A stretch of DNA of 35,140 nucleotides from Burkholderiales bacterium. GTDB lineage: Bacteria; Pseudomonadota; Gammaproteobacteria; Burkholderiales; Casimicrobiaceae. Positions 18,321 to 26,542 of this stretch are shown here, piece after piece. The stretch is taken from assembly GCA_025925475.1 (NCBI GenBank), contig JAICLP010000003.1, forward strand, positions 1 through 35,140, given 5' to 3'. The translations under genes were made by a program, and so were the position numbers. Below the pieces are notes generated by a model, which saw only the letters and a program-made list of their open reading frames with translations, was not told where the DNA came from and ran no database searches. Positions within the stretch are counted from its first letter, which is position 1. Each line of letters opens with the position of its first letter.

Positions 18321-19319
18321 CTAAAGATCGGTCCGGCCCGGCGCCGCTTCCTTGATAATCGCCGGGTAGACGAGATCGCCGACCAGCTTCTTCGCGTCCT
18401 TCGCCGGGAAGAGGCCGATGCCGACACCCCACTCGGCGATGCTCACTTCCTGGTCGACCGCCTTGCGGTGAAAGTCACCCGGCCACTTCAGGTACTGGAT
18501 CTGCTTCGCGACCTCGTCGACCGACGGCGCCTTCAGCACCTCGTTCGCGACCTTCGCCGCTTCCAGCGGATTCGCGCTCATCCAGTCGGCCGCGGCGATC
18601 AGGCCCTTGACGACCTTGACTGCGACATCCTTGTGATTCTTCGCCATGTCCTCCCGCATCGCGACGTTGCCCGCGAATACGAAGCCGTCGTCGATCGTGC
18701 GGCTATAGAGCTTGGCATTGGGGACGGTGTCGCTTGCTTTCGTGAGGAACGGTTCCCACGAGAAGAAGGCCTGGATGTCGCCTCGGGCAAGTGCCGGAAT
18801 CTGGTCCGGTGCGTCCATGTACTTCACGGTCACCTTGTCGGCGGGAATATGGTTGTGCGATAGGAACCACGCGAGGTGGTAATTGGCGCCGCTGCCGCGC
18901 TGGACGCCGATCGCCTTGTCGATGAAGTCCTGCGGTTTCTTGATTGCCTGCGCGTTGACGACCGAGCCGTTGATGCGCCCGCTCAGGTAGCCCGTCATTA
19001 CCTGCACGATCCTGCCGCCCCGCGCGCGTGCTGCGAGTTGCGGCGGCTCGGTGTTGGCGGTGATGTCGGCCCGCCCCGCGACGACGCCCTGCAGCGCAGC
19101 CGGCGACGAGTCGAAAAGCTGCAACTGCGCGTCGAGCCCTTCCTTCGCGAGGAAGCCCTTCTTCACGGCAACGATCATCAACGACATGTCGGTCGAGGGT
19201 GACGCGCCGACGATGACGGTTGGCGTTGCACCGCCCGACGTCTGCGCGGCGACGCTGAGCGACACGGCAAGGGCACAACCCAGCACGAGCGTTGCCGCCG
19301 ATCGAAGCACGTTTCGCAT
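18321..19319 (-). CDS. ABC transporter substrate-binding protein, NitT/TauT family (SBP3)
   Basis: MRNVLRSAATLVLGCALAVSLSVAAQTSGGATPTVIVGASPSTDMSLMIVAVKKGFLAKEGLDAQLQLFDSSPAALQGVVAGRADITANTEPPQLAARARGG... GGAGGAG SD. Confidence 0.88.
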   Translation of the reverse strand: MRNVLRSAATLVLGCALAVSLSVAAQTSGGATPTVIVGASPSTDMSLMIVAVKKGFLAKEGLDAQLQLFDSSPAALQGVVAGRADITANTEPPQLAARARGGRIVQVMTGYLSGRINGSVVNAQAIKKPQDFIDKAIGVQRGSGANYHLAWFLSHNHIPADKVTVKYMDAPDQIPALARGDIQAFFSWEPFLTKASDTVPNAKLYSRTIDDGFVFAGNVAMREDMAKNHKDVAVKVVKGLIAAADWMSANPLEAAKVANEVLKAPSVDEVAKQIQYLKWPGDFHRKAVDQEVSIAEWGVGIGLFPAKDAKKLVGDLVYPAIIKEAAPGRTDL

Positions 19320-19365
19320 GGCTCTCCTCCGTAATGTTTATAGTTGGATGCGGGTTAACCAAACT

Positions 19366-20697
19366 TCACACGTTCACCGCCGCCAATGCATCGCCGATGA
19401 TGCGGATGGCACGCTCCACCTGGCCCGACTCGATCACGAGCGGCGGCGTGATCCGCAATACATTGCCGTACGCACCGGTCGTCGAGATCAGGGCGCCGCG
19501 CTTCAGGACTTCGCGCTCGAGGGCCTTCGCGAGGTCGGGCGCCGGCGTTCGGCCGGGATCGCGCACCAGCTCGAAACCGATCATCAGGCCTCTCCCGCGC
19601 ACGTCGCCGACGACCGGGAAGCGCTTCTGCAGCGACCGCAGCCCCTCCAGGAACACCGCACCCTGCTCGCGCGCGCGGTCCTTCAGCGCCTCGTCGCGCA
19701 GGATGTCGAGGACCGCATGCCCGGCCGCGATGCCGATCTGGTTCTTCGCACCGTACGTCGTGAAGTGATCGCCCGGCTCGAACGCGGTGCCGAGTTCCTC
19801 GGTGCCGATGAAGCCGCCCAGCGGAACGCCACCGCCGATTGCCTTCGCAAAGGTGACGATGTCGGGCTCGAGACCGTAATGTTGATGCGCGAAGTCGTAA
19901 CCGGTGCGGCCGAATCCGGCGAAGACTTCGTCCATGACGAGCGTGATGCGGTGCCGCTTGCAGATCGCCTGCACTTTCGGCCAGTAGTCGTCGGGCGGCA
20001 CGATCACGCCACCCACGCCGAGGATCGGCTCGGCGATCATCACCGCGGCTTCGCCCGGCACACGGGTCTGCAGCATGTCCTCGACGACATCGGCGCATGC
20101 GGTGCCGCACTTGCCGGGGTCGAGCTTCAGCGGACAGCGATAGCAGTACGGCGCTGGTGCATGCACGACGCCCGGGAACGTTCCGTAGGGCCCCATCCCG
20201 CGCTTCTGCTTCGCAATGCCCGTCAACGCAAGCGGCAGCGACAGCCGGCCGTGGAAGCCATGCTCGAGCGCGATGATGCCGAAGCCCTTCTTGCCGCTGT
20301 TCGCCGCGTGCTTGAGGCTGCACTTGATCGCGCCGTCGGCCGATTCCGCGCCGCTGTTGGCGAAGAACGTGCGGCGCAGCCGCCCGCCCGCCAGATCGGA
20401 GATGCGCTGCGCAAGCGACATCGTGCGCACGCTGTGATAGCGACCCGGCACCTGTAACAGGCGATCGGCCTGATCCTTGATCGCCTGCACGACCTTCGGA
20501 TGGCAATGGCCGACCGACGCGACGCCGGGACCCGCTTCGAGGTCGATGTAGGCGCGACCCTGCTCGTCGCGAACTTCCGCGCCGCGCCCGCTGGCAAGGC
20601 ACGGCTCGATGTTCTGATTGACGACGAGAAATTCGTTGAGCTTCGCGCGCGCGGAGGCCGGTTCATCCATGGTTTCGCAGCTGACGTCTCGGTTCAT
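19366..20697 (-). CDS. Class III PLP-dependent aminotransferase (aspartate aminotransferase family / GabT-like)
   Basis: YIDLEAGPGVASVGHCHPKVVQAIKDQ...FFANSGAESADGAIKCSLKHA...ALEHGFHGRLSLPLALTG...LVMDEVFAGFGRTGYDFAHQHYGLEPDIVTFAKAIGGGVPLGGFIG...RGRGLMIGFEL. Confidence 0.93.
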   Translation of the reverse strand: MNRDVSCETMDEPASARAKLNEFLVVNQNIEPCLASGRGAEVRDEQGRAYIDLEAGPGVASVGHCHPKVVQAIKDQADRLLQVPGRYHSVRTMSLAQRISDLAGGRLRRTFFANSGAESADGAIKCSLKHAANSGKKGFGIIALEHGFHGRLSLPLALTGIAKQKRGMGPYGTFPGVVHAPAPYCYRCPLKLDPGKCGTACADVVEDMLQTRVPGEAAVMIAEPILGVGGVIVPPDDYWPKVQAICKRHRITLVMDEVFAGFGRTGYDFAHQHYGLEPDIVTFAKAIGGGVPLGGFIGTEELGTAFEPGDHFTTYGAKNQIGIAAGHAVLDILRDEALKDRAREQGAVFLEGLRSLQKRFPVVGDVRGRGLMIGFELVRDPGRTPAPDLAKALEREVLKRGALISTTGAYGNVLRITPPLVIESGQVERAIRIIGDALAAVNV

Positions 20698-22253
20698 CTA
20701 TCGAACGTGAGCGGCGCGTCGCTGGTGCCGACGAACACGCTCTTGATCTGCTGGTATTGGCGCAATCCCTGCGCACCGCGCTCGCGGCCAATCCCGCTCT
20801 GCTTGACACCGCCGAACGGCGTGGAGACGCTGTTCTGCCGGTAGGTATTGATCCACACCGTTCCCGCTTGCACCTGGCGCGCGATGCGCCATGCATGGCG
20901 GAAGTCGCCGCTCCAGATTCCGCACGCGAGGCCGTACACCGTATCGTTGGCCTGCCGCACGAGATCCGCGTCGTTGGCGAACGGCAACACGCAAAGCACG
21001 GGGCCGAAGATTTCCGTCTGGCAGGTTGCGGAACGATGCTCGAGCCCGTCGATGATCGTCGGCAGGTAGTACGCCCCCCTGCCGAACGAGGCGCCGCCGG
21101 GTGCATCGCCGCCGGTGACGATGCGTCCGCCTTCTGCGCGCGCATTGCTGACGAGGCCATGAACGCGCTCGCGGTGCGCGAACGATGCGAGCGGACCGGC
21201 CTGCGTCCCCGCAACATCGGGCGGACCGAGGCGCAATGCGCGCGCGATGTCGACGAGCATGGCGACGAACCGCTCGCGAACCGATTCGTGCACGAATAGT
21301 CGCGACCCGGCAATGCACGACTGCCCGAGCGATCCGAAGATGCCGGCGGCGACGCCGGCCGCTGCGAGCGAAATGTCGGCATCCTCCAGCACGATGTTCG
21401 GCGACTTCCCGCCGAGCTCGAGCACGACCGGAACGATGCGCTCGGCGGCCGCCAATGCAATCGCGCGACCCGCCGCCGTGCCGCCGGTGAACGAAATCAT
21501 GTCGACGCCCGGATGCCCGACGAGCGCCGACGCAGTCTTCGCGGTGCCCGGCAGGACATTCACGAGTCCCGGAGGCAGGCCCGCATCGAGGCAAAGCTTC
21601 CCGAGCTCGAGCGAAACGATCGACGTGATTTCGGACGGTTTCAGGACGACCGCATTCCCGGCGGCAAGCGCCGGCGCGAGCTTCTCGGCCGCGATGTTCA
21701 CCGGCGAATTCCAGGGCGTTATGGCCGCCACGACCCCCATCGGTTCGCAGACGGTGAACGACAGGTAGTCGCCGCGCGAGGGCGTCACGTCCGAACCGAG
21801 CGTTTCGCACAACGCCGCGTAGTAGCGGAAGATGCCGGCCGCATTGCGTGCCTGCTGACGGCATTCCGTCAGCGTTTTGCCGTTCTCGTGCATGACGATG
21901 CGCGCGAGCGGCTCCGCACGCTCGTCGAGAAGGCGCGCGATCGCATGCAGGTGGTCCGCGCGGCGGTGCGGCAGCGCATTGCCCCACGCTGAAGCGGCGA
22001 GCGCATCGCGCGCGTTGCGCACCGCCATGTCGACATCGTCGGCCGATCCCGTCGACAGCGTTGCGTTGGTCCCGCCGGTCGCCGGATCGATGGACACGAG
22101 CGGTTCGCCGCGGCCGGCATGCCATGCGGCGCCGATGAGAAGCGACCGGGACGCCGCAATGTTTTCATCGATCTCTATCAACGTCGCCTCTCGAGCGGCC
22201 AATCCGACGCGACGCCTTCGCCACGCCGTGACCGCGTCTTTCATCGAACGCAT
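20694..22253 (-). CDS. Aldehyde dehydrogenase family protein
   Basis: VVAAITPWNSPVNIAAEKLAPALAAGNAVVLKPSE...GVDMISFTGGTAAGR...PVVLELGGKSPNIVLEDAD...GSLGQSCIAGSRLFVHE (catalytic Cys) ... FGGVKQSGIGRERG. Stop overlaps the aminotransferase start by 4 bp. Start uncertain (ATG 22253/22244 or TTG 22181). Confidence 0.93.
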   Translation of the reverse strand: MRSMKDAVTAWRRRRVGLAAREATLIEIDENIAASRSLLIGAAWHAGRGEPLVSIDPATGGTNATLSTGSADDVDMAVRNARDALAASAWGNALPHRRADHLHAIARLLDERAEPLARIVMHENGKTLTECRQQARNAAGIFRYYAALCETLGSDVTPSRGDYLSFTVCEPMGVVAAITPWNSPVNIAAEKLAPALAAGNAVVLKPSEITSIVSLELGKLCLDAGLPPGLVNVLPGTAKTASALVGHPGVDMISFTGGTAAGRAIALAAAERIVPVVLELGGKSPNIVLEDADISLAAAGVAAGIFGSLGQSCIAGSRLFVHESVRERFVAMLVDIARALRLGPPDVAGTQAGPLASFAHRERVHGLVSNARAEGGRIVTGGDAPGGASFGRGAYYLPTIIDGLEHRSATCQTEIFGPVLCVLPFANDADLVRQANDTVYGLACGIWSGDFRHAWRIARQVQAGTVWINTYRQNSVSTPFGGVKQSGIGRERGAQGLRQYQQIKSVFVGTSDAPLTFDR

Positions 22254-22285
22254 GCACGGAAGGCGTCAGCTGCCTGTCGTCGCTA

Positions 22286-22354
22286 ACGTTAGGCGCCATC
22301 CGATAATGCTGTCAATGAGGCCAGAAACGACTTGCCTGATGCATTCTGCACATC
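22286..22354 (-). promoter_or_regulatory. Site B: predicted sigma70 promoter with upstream LTTR box for the 16-gene operon
   Basis: Minus strand: GATGT-GCAGAAT-GCATC (22354-22338), 22 bp, TTGACA (22315-22310), 18-bp spacer, TAACGT (22291-22286). Plus-strand GTCAATGAGGCC is identical to site A. Confidence 0.68.
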
Positions 22355-22426
22355 ACGTCCACCTCGGCTGCCTGGCGGCGGGCCGGGCCTCGATTCGCGC
22401 TGCGGGCGACGCGGCTTACGCCGCGC

Positions 22427-23215
22427 TCAGATCGTTCGCGTCTGCCCGCCGTCGACGTTGAACGACACGCCGGTCACGAAGCTCGCACGATCCGACGCGA
22501 GGAACGCGATCGCCGCGCCGATCTCGGCGGGATCGCCAAAGCGCCGCAAAACGATGTCGTCCGTGAAAGCCGAACGTGCTTCGTCTGTCGACACGCCCTC
22601 CTCGCTCGCCTTGCGGGCGACCAGGTAGCGCATGCGATCGGTATCGGTCGGCCCCGGATTGACGGCGTTGACGAGAACGCCATGCGGCGCACCCGCTTCG
22701 GCGAGTCCCTTGGCAAGGCTCAGCAGCCCGGCATTGATCACGCCGGCCGTCAGCACTTGCGCATGCGGTTGCCGCCCGTGCGTACCGGCGATGAACACGA
22801 TCCTTCCGTATCCGCGCGCGACCATGCCTTGCCAGACCAGGCGCGCCTGGCGCGCCTGCGTCACGAGCTTGCTGTCGAAGGCGATGCGCCAATCCTCGTC
22901 GGTCAACTGCTCGAAGGGCTTGACGAGAGTTCCGGGCGAATTGGCGACGAGGATGTCGATGCGCCCGAAGCGGCTTTCGGTGTCGCGGACGAGCGCCTCG
23001 ACGTCGGCGGCAACGGTGCAGTCGCCTGCCTTGGCAAGCACGTCGGATGCACCTGCAACGCGCAGATCGCGCACGCATTGCTCGAGACGATCCGGATCGC
23101 GCCCGGATAGCGCAATGCGGGCGCCGCCGGCGGCAAGCTCCAGTGCGGCGGCACGGCCGAGGCCGCCGCTGGCGGCAGGAAGCAGCGCAACCCTGTTCCC
23201 GAAATCGAGCTTCAC
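22427..23215 (-). CDS. Atypical SDR family protein (lacks YxxxK)
   Basis: GTG start at 23215, AAAGGA SD. KLDFGNRVALLPAASGGLGRAAALELAAGGARIALSGRD...IDILVANSPGTL...HAQVLTAGVINAGLLSLAKGLAE...VNAVNPGPTDTDRM...FVTGVSFNVDGG. Confidence 0.87.
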   Translation of the reverse strand: MKLDFGNRVALLPAASGGLGRAAALELAAGGARIALSGRDPDRLEQCVRDLRVAGASDVLAKAGDCTVAADVEALVRDTESRFGRIDILVANSPGTLVKPFEQLTDEDWRIAFDSKLVTQARQARLVWQGMVARGYGRIVFIAGTHGRQPHAQVLTAGVINAGLLSLAKGLAEAGAPHGVLVNAVNPGPTDTDRMRYLVARKASEEGVSTDEARSAFTDDIVLRRFGDPAEIGAAIAFLASDRASFVTGVSFNVDGGQTRTI

Positions 23216-23265
23216 CGCGAAGTCCTTTCGTTCGAAAGCGAAGGGGCGAACACGCTTCGCTTGCC

Positions 23266-24249
23266 CTATCGCTTCAGGGCAGGCAACTGCACCGCCTCGG
23301 GTTTGATCTCCTTCAGCAGCGCGGGATAGAACCAGCTGTCGAGGTCGAATTGACCGGGCTTCACGCGCCCCTTCGCAACGAGTTGATCGACGATGCGGTT
23401 GCTGACCGCATACGCGTCGCTGCCGAGCACGAACGTGTAAGTGCACTTCGGCATGATGGAGTCCATCAGGTTCGTCGGCAGGTTCAGCAGCTTGCCGACG
23501 ATCTGCTTCGTCTTCTCGGGCTCGCGGTTGATGAAATCGTTCGCTTCGTCCATCGCCTTCATGAACCTGATCGCCGTCGCACGGTTCGCGTCGATCCACT
23601 TGCGGCTCATGTAGACGAAACCGACGTCCTGCACCGTCCCGAGATTGTCGGTCAGCACCTTCGTGGCGGGCACGTTGAGGACCGCTCGCGATATCCAGGG
23701 CTCCCATGCCGAGAACGCCTGAACGTCGTTGCGCTCGATCGCCGCGACCATCTCGGGCGGCTCCACGTTGACGAGCGAGCCCTTGAAGTCGTCGGGATTC
23801 AGATGATCCCGCTTCAATGCGTCATACCAGTAGCTCTCGCTCGCATTGCCGACGGTGACGGCGATCTTCTTGCCCTTGAGATCGGCGAGCGACTGGATGT
23901 CGCGCTTCGCGACGATGCCATACAGCCGGTCATAGCGGACGACCTGCGCGACTGCGACGATGTCCGCGTCCTTCAGATGGTTGTTGATGCCCGCGAGCGA
24001 CGCGGCAACGGACGCATTGGAAGCGCCCGAAAGCAGCAGCGGCACCATCGCGCCACCCGACGGACCGGTGCGCATGTCCACGTCGAGGCCGTTGCGTTCG
24101 AAGAAGCCTCCGAGCTTGGCTACGTAGACAATCGAGAAGCCGGGATCGACGCCGGTAGCGACGACCATCTTCGCCATCTCCGCCGCGGATGCGCAAATCG
24201 ACACGGCAAGGCCCAGAAGCGGAAGTACGATCAAGCGCCAGCGTGACAT
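23266..24249 (-). CDS. ABC transporter substrate-binding protein, NitT/TauT family (SBP4)
   Basis: MSRWRLIVLPLLGLAVSICASAAEMAKMVVATGVDPGFSIVYVAKLGGFFERNGLDVDMRTGPSGGAMVPLLLSGASNAS... AAGGAGGACTC-ATG. ORF-track start is far upstream; start reassigned. Confidence 0.9.
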   Translation of the reverse strand: MSRWRLIVLPLLGLAVSICASAAEMAKMVVATGVDPGFSIVYVAKLGGFFERNGLDVDMRTGPSGGAMVPLLLSGASNASVAASLAGINNHLKDADIVAVAQVVRYDRLYGIVAKRDIQSLADLKGKKIAVTVGNASESYWYDALKRDHLNPDDFKGSLVNVEPPEMVAAIERNDVQAFSAWEPWISRAVLNVPATKVLTDNLGTVQDVGFVYMSRKWIDANRATAIRFMKAMDEANDFINREPEKTKQIVGKLLNLPTNLMDSIMPKCTYTFVLGSDAYAVSNRIVDQLVAKGRVKPGQFDLDSWFYPALLKEIKPEAVQLPALKR

Positions 24250-24376
24250 GAGTCCTCCTTGCTGTCCGGCGGTGGACTTCGATGGAGCGTCGGTGCAGCG
24301 CTCGCTCAGGCGAAGTGCCGCACCGAGGCTGGGCGGTGAACGATATACCTGCGCTCGCGGGTTCGCCAGCGGCGCA

Positions 24377-24390
24377 TCGGCGGCCGCCGA
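24377..24390. repeat. Perfect 14-bp palindrome TCGGCGGCCGCCGA between SBP5 and SBP4
   Basis: Self-reverse-complementary sequence in the 155-bp gap, the largest gap within the second operon. Confidence 0.65.
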
Positions 24391-24404
24391 CGACTCGGGA
24401 GCGT

Positions 24405-25412
24405 CTAGCTTCCCGACAGCTTGTCGATTTCGGGATCCGGGAAGAAGCAATCCTTCCACGACGTGGGCATCGTCTTGATGCGGCCCGCCTTGTGCAGGAA
24501 TTCGGCGTAGCGCAGCAGGCCGCTCGGCGCCAGCGAGAACTGGATCGCATTCTTCTCGAGCGGCGCCAGGATCTCCTCCATCGTGAAGCCCTTCGCGCGC
24601 TCCTGGAAGAGAAGGGCCGCAGCGCGCTTGTCGCGGTTGATGATGTCGTCCGCTTCCTTCAACGCGTCCACGAAAGCACGGTAGATCTTCGGGTTTTCCC
24701 GCCGGAACTTCTCGGTCGTCACGAACACGTTCTGCGTTGCGGGGGCGCCGAGGACGTCGACGGTGCTGAGCACGGTATGCACGCCCGGCTGCGCCAGTTC
24801 CTTCGTCGAATAAGGTTCCGACGCGAAATTGGCGTTGACGTCGCCGCCCGACAGCATCGTGACCAGCGCGTCGGGGCTGCTCAGGGAAACGGTGAGCCGG
24901 TCGAGCTTGTGCAGATTGTCTTCTCCGAACGCCTTCCCTGCTGCGAGCTGCAATTGGATCGCCGCGACCGAAATGCCGACGCTCGGCACTGCGATCTTGT
25001 CCTTGTCGGTGAAATCGCGAATGGAATGAACGGATGGGTTGCGCGTATTGAGGAAGAGCAGCTCGTTGTCGACGGCGGCGACGATGTGGACGTTTTCGCG
25101 GCCTCGCGTCTTGTCCCACAACATGATCGACGCGGGCGGTCCATTGAGCGTGAAGGCGACATCGCCCGAAAGCAGCGCGTCGTTCTCCGGCCCGGCGCCG
25201 GCGAACGACACCCATTCGACCTTCAGATCGAGGCCCTGCGCCTTCGCATGCTTCGCGATCAGCTGCTGCTTGTCCATGACGAACGTCGGCAGCTGCCCGA
25301 GACTGTAAGCGCGACCGACTTTGATGGTCGTCGGTTCCGCGCCTACGGCGAACGCCGCGCCCGCAGCGAACAATGCGAGCAGCGTTGCAATGGCCCATCT
25401 TGACGTCCTCAC
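24405..25412 (-). CDS. ABC transporter substrate-binding protein, NitT/TauT family (SBP5)
   Basis: GTG start with GGAGGAAAC SD. AEPTTIKVGRAYSLGQLPTFVMDKQQLIAKHAKAQGLDLKVEWVSFAGAGPENDALLSGDVAFTLNGPPASIMLWDKT... C-terminus TSWKDCFFPDPEIDKLSGS. Confidence 0.9.
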   Translation of the reverse strand: MRTSRWAIATLLALFAAGAAFAVGAEPTTIKVGRAYSLGQLPTFVMDKQQLIAKHAKAQGLDLKVEWVSFAGAGPENDALLSGDVAFTLNGPPASIMLWDKTRGRENVHIVAAVDNELLFLNTRNPSVHSIRDFTDKDKIAVPSVGISVAAIQLQLAAGKAFGEDNLHKLDRLTVSLSSPDALVTMLSGGDVNANFASEPYSTKELAQPGVHTVLSTVDVLGAPATQNVFVTTEKFRRENPKIYRAFVDALKEADDIINRDKRAAALLFQERAKGFTMEEILAPLEKNAIQFSLAPSGLLRYAEFLHKAGRIKTMPTSWKDCFFPDPEIDKLSGS

Positions 25413-25461
25413 GTTTCCTCCTTGGCAGCTGTCGTTTGAAGGTAGATCGAGCGAAAAGAGA

Positions 25462-26529
25462 TCAACCGGCAGTGCGGCCCGCCGACAGCAGCGCTTCGAC
25501 GTTGTCCATCCCGGGCTTCAATTCGTTTCGCTCCATACGGTGAACGATCTGCGTAATCGCCTCGTGCGTCGGCGCTCGATGGCCGGTTGCTGCAGCGCGA
25601 GCCGCGACATAGCCGCCGAGGTAGTCGACTTCGGTCCGGCGTCCCTTGCGCAAGTCCTGCGCGATGCCGGTGCGGCCTCCCTCGAGGCTCGTCGCCTGCC
25701 ACGTTGCCATCGCGGCTTCGAGGCGCAGAAGCGACGATCGCTCGCCACGCTCGGCCGCCACGTAGTCGTCGGGAGACGTTCCGAATATCGGCTCCAGCGC
25801 AAAGCCGAGTGCGTGGCCGAGGCCGACCGCCTCGGCCGCGAGGCGAATGACGAGCCGGCGTGCCTGCGACTGCTCGTACATCTCTTTCAGCGTCAAGCCG
25901 GAGATGGCGGCGACCGGCGACGTCATCGAATTGGCGACGAGCTTCGACCAGCGCTCGCCCCACAGATTCGTCGTGACGCGAGCGGTGTCGACGTTCTGCA
26001 ACAGCGCCGCTACGCGCTCTGCGCGGCGCGTTGGCCGTCCATGAATCTCGCCGACACGAAACGTGTCATGGAGCGTTCCACCGGGTGGATTCGTGCGGCG
26101 GATATGGCCCGGTTCCACCAGTTCGACCTGAAACCGGCTGACGACGCAACCGATCACGCGCGGCCAGCCAACGACCTGCGCGACATTCTCCTCGACCAAT
26201 CCATTTTGCATCGTCACGACGAAGCCGGACTCGGACAGGTAGGGGGCTATCAATGCGGTCGCCCAGCGCGTGTCGTAAAGCTTGACGCTGACGAAGGCCA
26301 CGTCGACCCGTCTGTGAATAAGCGTCTGGACATCGCACACGTGCAGTGCGGAGAGCGCGACGTGCCGCTCGCCGTCCATGCCATCGAGTTTCAACCCACG
26401 CGCGCGAATGGCTTCGACGTGCGCTGGCCATGCATCGACAAGCGTCACGTTCGATCCAGCCTCGGCGAGGAGCCCGCCGACGAATCCGCCGACAGCCCCA
26501 GCACCGACGATCACGACATGCGGATTCAC
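25462..26529 (-). CDS. Ketopantoate reductase (ApbA/PanE) family protein
   Basis: GTG 26529: NPHVVIVGAGAVGGFVGGLLAEAGSNVTLVDAWPAHVEAIRARGLKLDG...VDVAFVSVKLYDTRWATALIAPYLSESGFVVTMQNGLVEE...LWGERWSKLVANSMTSPVAAISG. Confidence 0.87.
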   Translation of the reverse strand: MNPHVVIVGAGAVGGFVGGLLAEAGSNVTLVDAWPAHVEAIRARGLKLDGMDGERHVALSALHVCDVQTLIHRRVDVAFVSVKLYDTRWATALIAPYLSESGFVVTMQNGLVEENVAQVVGWPRVIGCVVSRFQVELVEPGHIRRTNPPGGTLHDTFRVGEIHGRPTRRAERVAALLQNVDTARVTTNLWGERWSKLVANSMTSPVAAISGLTLKEMYEQSQARRLVIRLAAEAVGLGHALGFALEPIFGTSPDDYVAAERGERSSLLRLEAAMATWQATSLEGGRTGIAQDLRKGRRTEVDYLGGYVAARAAATGHRAPTHEAITQIVHRMERNELKPGMDNVEALLSAGRTAG

Positions 26530-26542
26530 GCCCGCGCCTGCG

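Noticed and set aside
22427-23707. 426-aa version of the SDR ORF starting at 23707
   Set aside because: The N-terminal part is an out-of-frame read of SBP4. The SDR has its own GTG (23215) with an SD and starts directly with the Rossmann strand.
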